Origin: Lepidostoma basale
Lineage: Eukaryota > Arthropoda > Insecta > Trichoptera > Lepidostomatidae
Direction of reading: 5' to 3'
DNA length: 64,000 nucleotides
Assembly (NCBI GenBank): GCA_022606425.2
Contig: JAHDVF020000883.1
Location: 806,001 to 870,000 of the forward strand
Part shown: positions 59,362 to 64,000 of the stretch, piece after piece
Layout: each line of letters opens with the position of its first letter
Position numbering within the stretch: position 1 is the stretch's first letter
Notes under the pieces: generated by a model
Told to the model about the DNA's origin: nothing
Databases searched by the model: none
Seen by the model: only the letters and a program-made list of their open reading frames with translations
Position numbers and translations under genes: made by a program

Positions 59362-61331
59362 TAGGGTGTCCCTTATATGGGCAAAAATTTATTTTTTTGG
59401 ATTATTGAAACGCATACCCCCTAATTATGTTTAATAGTCTACTAGTTACCCAAATACAGAATTTCAACTTCCTACGTTAATTCTAACCCGTGCCGACTTG
59501 CCCTCAAAGTTTTAGAAAATAGGTGATTTAAGTGTCTCTTAAATGTAGTTGAAGATGATCACATAAAACCACTATGTTAGATAAATATTAATGAAAACAC
59601 ATATGTATATAATGTTCTTCTTGTAATCATCAAAAAAGATCCAAATTTATATTTATGTACTTGGATATTTCCTCTTCAAAATCTCTTTTTTTACAGTCTG
59701 GGTAAATTTTTCTATGTTCTTGCACACAACATAATATGAACTGCTTATGTTCTTCATCTGCGGTAGTCAAACCATGAACGTCTGTCATAAGAGTAACAGC
59801 TCTTTCAGCTGTCTTTCATTTACTGCTTTTAAGCTAGTAACCTTCTTTTTAACTTCCACAAACGCCGCGCTGTCTTTCTATGAAGATACAATTTCTTTAA
59901 GGAAATTACTATCATATTTTAGTTGTGAAAATAAATCTTTTCTCTATACAGAAACAAAATCACAAGATTTCCATAAAACAAGATAACAAATACTTGTAGT
60001 ACCTATAAATAAAACAAAATTAGTTCTAAATTAAATACCAGATTAAACACTACTTACGTACCATATAGAGAGCCAGACATCTGTTCCTTCGATGGAACAT
60101 ATCTCTTTCCCGATTCACCAAAACTTTATTTTTGTAAGTTTTCTACAATGTTTCCTTTGGTCTGCTCATCAACGTTGTCATCAAAAATTAAAAAGACGGC
60201 TATTTCCTCTGACAAGTACCACAAATGTTGACTGAACTTGTTTAAAGCCGCTTTGGAAATCGTCAACTTCTTCGTAATCTTTTAAGGTCTTTAAAAAACA
60301 AAAATCTTCATTTGGAGCTTTAATCGCCAAACTACATTCAAGCCAGGGCTTTACATAAACTGACACAATAAATAAACAAACATCTGGTAAAGCTTGTTTG
60401 TCCTTAGCGCACATTTTAAATTGGGACTGCAGCAAACGTATTTTTAAGGAGTAAATAGCTCTTGCCATCCATCGTGCTTGATGCATTGGGCCAGCAGGTC
60501 TGTTTATTTTATTTTCATTGCCTCCACCCAGAAAAACAATAGCATGCTCAATATGAGTTCCCTATAATCATCTCGTACAATCGATTTTGCGATTCAAACG
60601 CACTTTTGAGCATCAGTTCTTATATATGATGGCGGCCAGCAAAGAATAACAAACCTCCTTCTAGTTTTTGCACACAAGCTCCGTTCAAGTATCCTGTATA
60701 TGATTCTGTCGTTCACATTCAAGAGCATCGGCGTGTGCGGTATCGAATAAATTATCTAATTCAAGTTGAAAGTTCTCTTCGCGGCGCCTATGTAAGCCCT
60801 GAATCTTCTTTCTATTTTTTGCAGTTCTCGTCAGACCTGATAAAGATCCACTAACTTCTTAACATAATTACGAACAGCTCTGGTAGGTATTCTAGCCTTT
60901 TTTCAGAACATATTGGACTCCAGAATGACAAGATTTGCGCTTTCATTAACAGTCAAATTAACTTCACGTATTTTGAAAAATAGAACTGCGAGAACTTGAA
61001 GATTAGATAGTTGTTTGCACCTGTTATTTGATGATTTACTTCACCAACCAAGAAAATACTTTTTTAATTGCTTCTTAGTTCTACTGACATATTCAAAATA
61101 TAAAACAATCCATGGTTCCTACCCGATAAGCCGAAACTAAATGCTAATAACAACGACAACGCGCCGCTCCTGTGACGCAATTTGTATGGGACATCTTTGC
61201 GCGCAAGTCGGCACGGGTTACACTGTTCCGAATAAGGAAAAAAATTGGTTTCGGATGTTTTAGGCCCAAATGAATAAAACAATAGCCTATGCATTGTAAA
61301 ATTAAAACTTTGAAAAATAAGGGACACCCTA
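59362..61331 (-). mobile_element. hAT DNA transposon, complete ends, 1970 bp
   Basis: Starts TAGGGTGTCCCTTAT and ends with the complement (ATAAGGGACACCCTA). ATGTGTAT flanks both sides (59354-59361, 61332-61339), an exact 8-bp target duplication as hAT transposases make. Subterminal inverted copies of TAACCCGTGCCGACTTG lie at 59484-59500 and 61204-61220. The interior on the minus strand holds a decayed hAT-like transposase relic. Confidence 0.93.
60100..60490 (-). pseudogene. Decayed hAT-family transposase fragment
   Basis: Minus strand: MHQARWMARAIYSLKIRLLQ, ALPDVCLFIVSVYVKPWLEC, IKAPNEDFCFLKTLKDYEEV. After a frameshift near 60240 it continues QHLWYLSEEIAVFLIFDDNV and DEQTKGNIVENLQK. The HxARWM, YVxPW and WYLSEE blocks are, as I recall them, typical of an insect hAT-type transposase group. 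The upstream part (60490-61300) has no long frame. Confidence 0.78.
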
Positions 61332-61339
61332 ATGTGTAT

Positions 61340-61784
61340 AAGTCCTGTTCTATTAAACAAAATGTTAATAGAAATTCGTCAGAGATTGCTTAATTATAGG
61401 ACTTATATACACCGTAGTTTTGTTTAATGTAAACAGTGTTTTGGGGGCTTAATTTGGTTCACCTAATACCTCCCTCCCTGGCTATACAGAAGGGGTACCC
61501 AACCTCAGAAATCTGATTATAGTGGATCTGTGGGGATGATATTACATTTGCGTTACGACAAAACAGGGTTGCCACAACAGTCTTAGCGGTATGATACCCG
61601 TAGTGTCGTCTCACTGCGTTTTCTTGGTGGTAGTGTAGGTATTGTGCCGTTTCTTCTGTATGGAAGAATTACAAAGAGCTGCCAAATAAGACGTGGAATT
61701 AGAATTAATGCGGTAAAAATGTGATCTCCTAAGCTAAGATCGGTCAATAAGTGTGCAATAGTGCAAGTATAGTGTTGTTCAAAC
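61340..61784. other. Mostly unassigned; small LINE A scrap
   Basis: 61640-61735 is a strongly diverged LINE A piece (TTCTTCTGTATGGAAGAATT, AGAATTAATGCGGTAAAAAT). 61333-61412 holds GTGTATAAGTCCT and AGGACTTATATACAC in inverted orientation. Confidence 0.45.
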
Positions 61785-62020
61785 TTCATTCCCGATGATA
61801 GATGAAGCCATTCTGAAACTTGCCAAACGTTTTTACAAAGGGCTCCTTTCGCATCCTAACCCCACAAACACCGCCACAAGCGCCCAAAATCGATCCTCCT
61901 TCAGAGGAACACTCCGGGCCACACAAATCATGCCCCCGCATAAACCAAGAACACACCAAATCACCTTCCAGCAATGTTCCCATCAGACGTAAGAGGAATA
62001 GCCACAAGAGTTGAACATCT
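61785..62020 (+). mobile_element. Jockey-like LINE C-terminus
   Basis: DEAILKLAKRFYKGLLSHPN followed by PTNTATSAQNRSSF has the RFYxxxxxHPNP signature seen at the end of Jockey-like reverse transcriptases. A related scrap is at 47820-47890. Confidence 0.6.
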
Positions 62021-62559
62021 GAAAGCTAGATGATCCAAGTCCAAGTCCAACTTCACCGTAAAGATGCCACCCGTGAAATGACACTTGTTATAATAAACAG
62101 CTATTTCTTTTTTTCTTTATTTTATGTTTTAACCACTTAGCACCTTTGTAGAACTTGTAACTTTTTCCCTTTACCAATTTAAAACATACAGTTTTGGAAA
62201 CTGGATACACTGAATTCAGCATCGCGGGTAATTGACGAATTTCTTACCGTAAAGGGAGTGTCATTAGTTTTTCACAACCCTGTTGGAGATTGTATCTTAT
62301 TTGTAAACGCCGAAACACTGTACCTAGAGTCGCGTAGCAGGCGGTACCAAGATTGCTTGTGATAGGATATCCGGAGACAAGTCAAGGTTTCATTCTTAAA
62401 TAAAGTTTTTTCGCATTCGATGTTCTATATTAATTTTGCGTTTGATTTATACCAAATAACAAATCTGTGCTGTTTTAAATGAATATGTATTAGGCAAAAC
62501 TGACCGTTTCAAAATAATGGCGTGATTCCCGGTCCACCTAATATATAATTGTATGTTTT
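62021..62559. other. Intron, nothing recognised
   Basis: No repeat partner or exon signal found. Confidence 0.4.
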
Positions 62560-62690
62560 TGTTTTTGTTTTGTATCTTGGGAAAACCGGGTTACTCGCCT
62601 TTTTGGACTAACGTTCGGAGATCGTTGCAGTTTCCATCTTCAGGGTAATAACCACCCTGAAGATGAAGACTGAAACGATCTGAAAGGTCA
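62560..62690. mobile_element. Inverted repeat resembling Penelope-like arms
   Basis: CATCTTCAGGGTAATAACC at 62635 and CCACCCTGAAGATGAAGACT at 62653 meet head to head, flanked by GATCGTTGCAG and TGAAACGATC. The right arm has CTGAAGATGAAGACTGAAAC, reminiscent of a hammerhead but without a stem II. Confidence 0.45.
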
Positions 62691-63225
62691 GGTTTGAACC
62701 AGTTTGCGTCCGATCCACTTCAAACCATTGCAGAATTAAGCCAGAAGCTCTACAGATTTACAGTGCAGTTTTATTTAAACCGAATTTGGAAAGTGCATAA
62801 GATGGGTATTTGGATATCGCACGAGCTATCCGGCTCTAACAAAGAAGCGCGCGTGAACATTTGCAGTTCTTTACTATCACCACAAAGAACCCACCATTTT
62901 TTGGGACACCTTGTGACAGGATACGAATAGTGGATAGTTTATGATAATGTTAGGCGAAAAAATAATGGCTTTCGCGAAATCAAACACCCATTCCGACGGA
63001 AGAGCCAAAATGAACACTAACAAAGGTTCTTTTGGTAGAATATTCGAGCAATCATTCACTTTGAGTTATTAAAATTGGATGAAACAATTACGACAGAATT
63101 TTTTTGACGGCAATTGGAGAGACTCGAACTGAAGCTGATAGAAAAACCCCTAAATGTAGTCAAGTCAAGAAGTGGAATAATACTGCATCTAGACAATGAA
63201 CACTCTCACTCAAAACGCCTTAAGA
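62690..63225 (+). pseudogene. mariner transposon relic, central part
   Basis: Reading with frameshifts: KVHKMGIWISHELSGSNKEA, ICSSLLSPQRTHHFLGHLVT, GYE.WIVYDNVRRKN, FELLKLDETITTEFFLRQLE and ILHLDNEHSHSKR. This is a mariner transposase, a different subfamily from the one at 22974. The first catalytic aspartate is lost (VTGYE instead of VTGDE) and the second is kept in the DNxxxH motif. LINE D replaces the C-terminus. Confidence 0.87.
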
Positions 63226-63600
63226 TAACGCCTTCAACCTTCCTCCCATCACTGCTGGATATAGGCCTCTTCCATGTTCTTCCACTCGTCTCTGTTTTGG
63301 CCCTTCCGCACCCAGGTCGTCCAGTATTCGGGCAATGTCGTCAGTCCATCTTTTAGATGGCCTCCCGATACTCCTTTTCTTTGTCCATGGCCTCCACTGA
63401 AGTATTCTGGATGTCCATCGGGTATTGCCCTGTCGTGCTATATGTCCAGCCCATTACCACTTTAATTTAGCTCCACGTTCCATGATGTCGGCGACTTTGG
63501 TTCGGCGTCTTATTTCTTCATTTCTTATTTTTTCTTGGAGACTCATGCCTCTCCATGGATCGTTGTGTGATTTTTAGTTTATGGACACTTTTTGCTGTTG
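63226..63600 (-). mobile_element. LINE D 3' end
   Basis: CTCCCATCACTGCTGGATAT, GCCTCTTCCATGTTCTTCCA and TGGCCTCCCGATACTCC. On the minus strand WTDDIARILDDLGAEGPKQR-like reading in several frames. Frame broken. Confidence 0.7.
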
Positions 63601-64000
63601 GGGTGGTTGTCTTTAGACAATGTGTTGGGGTGTTCTTTTTCTTTTATCAGATTAAATAAAATAACCTGTCGTTATCATTCTGTTTGTTAACATTGTTGCG
63701 TATTTTTTCCGTGAGTTGTCGCGCTTTCTATTATCACTCGCCTGGCAGATTTTCTCATCAGCGTCGAACAGAATAATTCCTGGGGAAGACGTCATATTAG
63801 GGGGAATAATTGGGAACGAACTCATCTCGTATTCAAACATCGTATTGAATATTACCACTCTCAGAATTTTGATTATTAATTATCAACTGGCATTACTCGC
63901 TCCCTCCATACCCCCCCCCCCAGAGATAACGAATGAATTTCTGTAAAATATTTCTAGTATTTCATTGAACAATTCTTAATAAGCATCGTATTTTCAAAAC
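63601..64000. other. Intron to window end, with poly(C)
   Basis: 63909-63920 is a C run. An open frame on each strand (63652-63946) is not recognised. Confidence 0.4.

Noticed and set aside
1..64000. CRISPR arrays, rRNA genes, bacterial operons, endogenous viral genes
   Set aside because: Nothing in the window supports any of these; all reverse-transcriptase pieces are of non-LTR type.

Overview
The window is eukaryotic, most likely insect, nuclear DNA. It is AT-rich, intron-dominated and packed with fragments of non-LTR retrotransposons (LINEs), SINEs, mariner and hAT DNA transposons, MITEs and Penelope-like relics. There are no bacterial-type operons, rRNA genes, CRISPR arrays or viral genes. 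The insect order cannot be fixed from sequence alone.

The only host gene I can support is on the + strand. Three short exons (12340-12425, 22427-22523, 53278-53329) join in frame into one RNA-recognition motif of an hnRNP L protein (Drosophila smooth, sm, family). The whole window therefore lies inside this gene: over 12.3 kb of upstream intron, a 10.0 kb intron, a 30.75 kb intron and over 10.6 kb of downstream intron. The 10.0 kb intron is a textbook U12-type AT-AC intron, with donor ATATCCTTT, branch site TTCCTTAAC and acceptor AC. The splice is required to restore the protein reading frame.

Nearly everything else is mobile DNA. One RTE-like family, called LINE A here, occurs as about 40 or more fragments on both strands and in at least four protein subfamilies. 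Its reading frame ends about 4 nt before the (TTAG)n tail, so the predicted 3' hairpin lies inside the coding sequence. A short non-autonomous element (called SINE-L) carries the same last ~60 bp and was presumably copied by LINE A. Other LINE families are labelled B (FADD-type RT), C, D (GAA-tailed), E (Jockey-like), F, G and H (L2/CR1-like). Two tRNA-derived SINE families (SINE1, SINE2) are also present.

DNA transposons include a complete hAT element (59362-61331, 8-bp target duplication), three mariner relics, a TIR element at 41222-42252, and several MITEs or foldback elements (4711-5215, 6640-7320, 11735-12003, 17848-18268). Palindromic Penelope-like terminal repeats recur and contain hammerhead-ribozyme motifs; the clearest are at 37378-37416, 42988-43034 and 36521-36567.

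Many insertions are nested, and exact target-site duplications allow the order of events to be read. CpG-rich, apparently unique patches (about 9070-9240, 18520-18790, 31080-31320, 42330-42530, 56640-56960) stand out from the AT-rich repeats and may be regulatory, but this is inference only.
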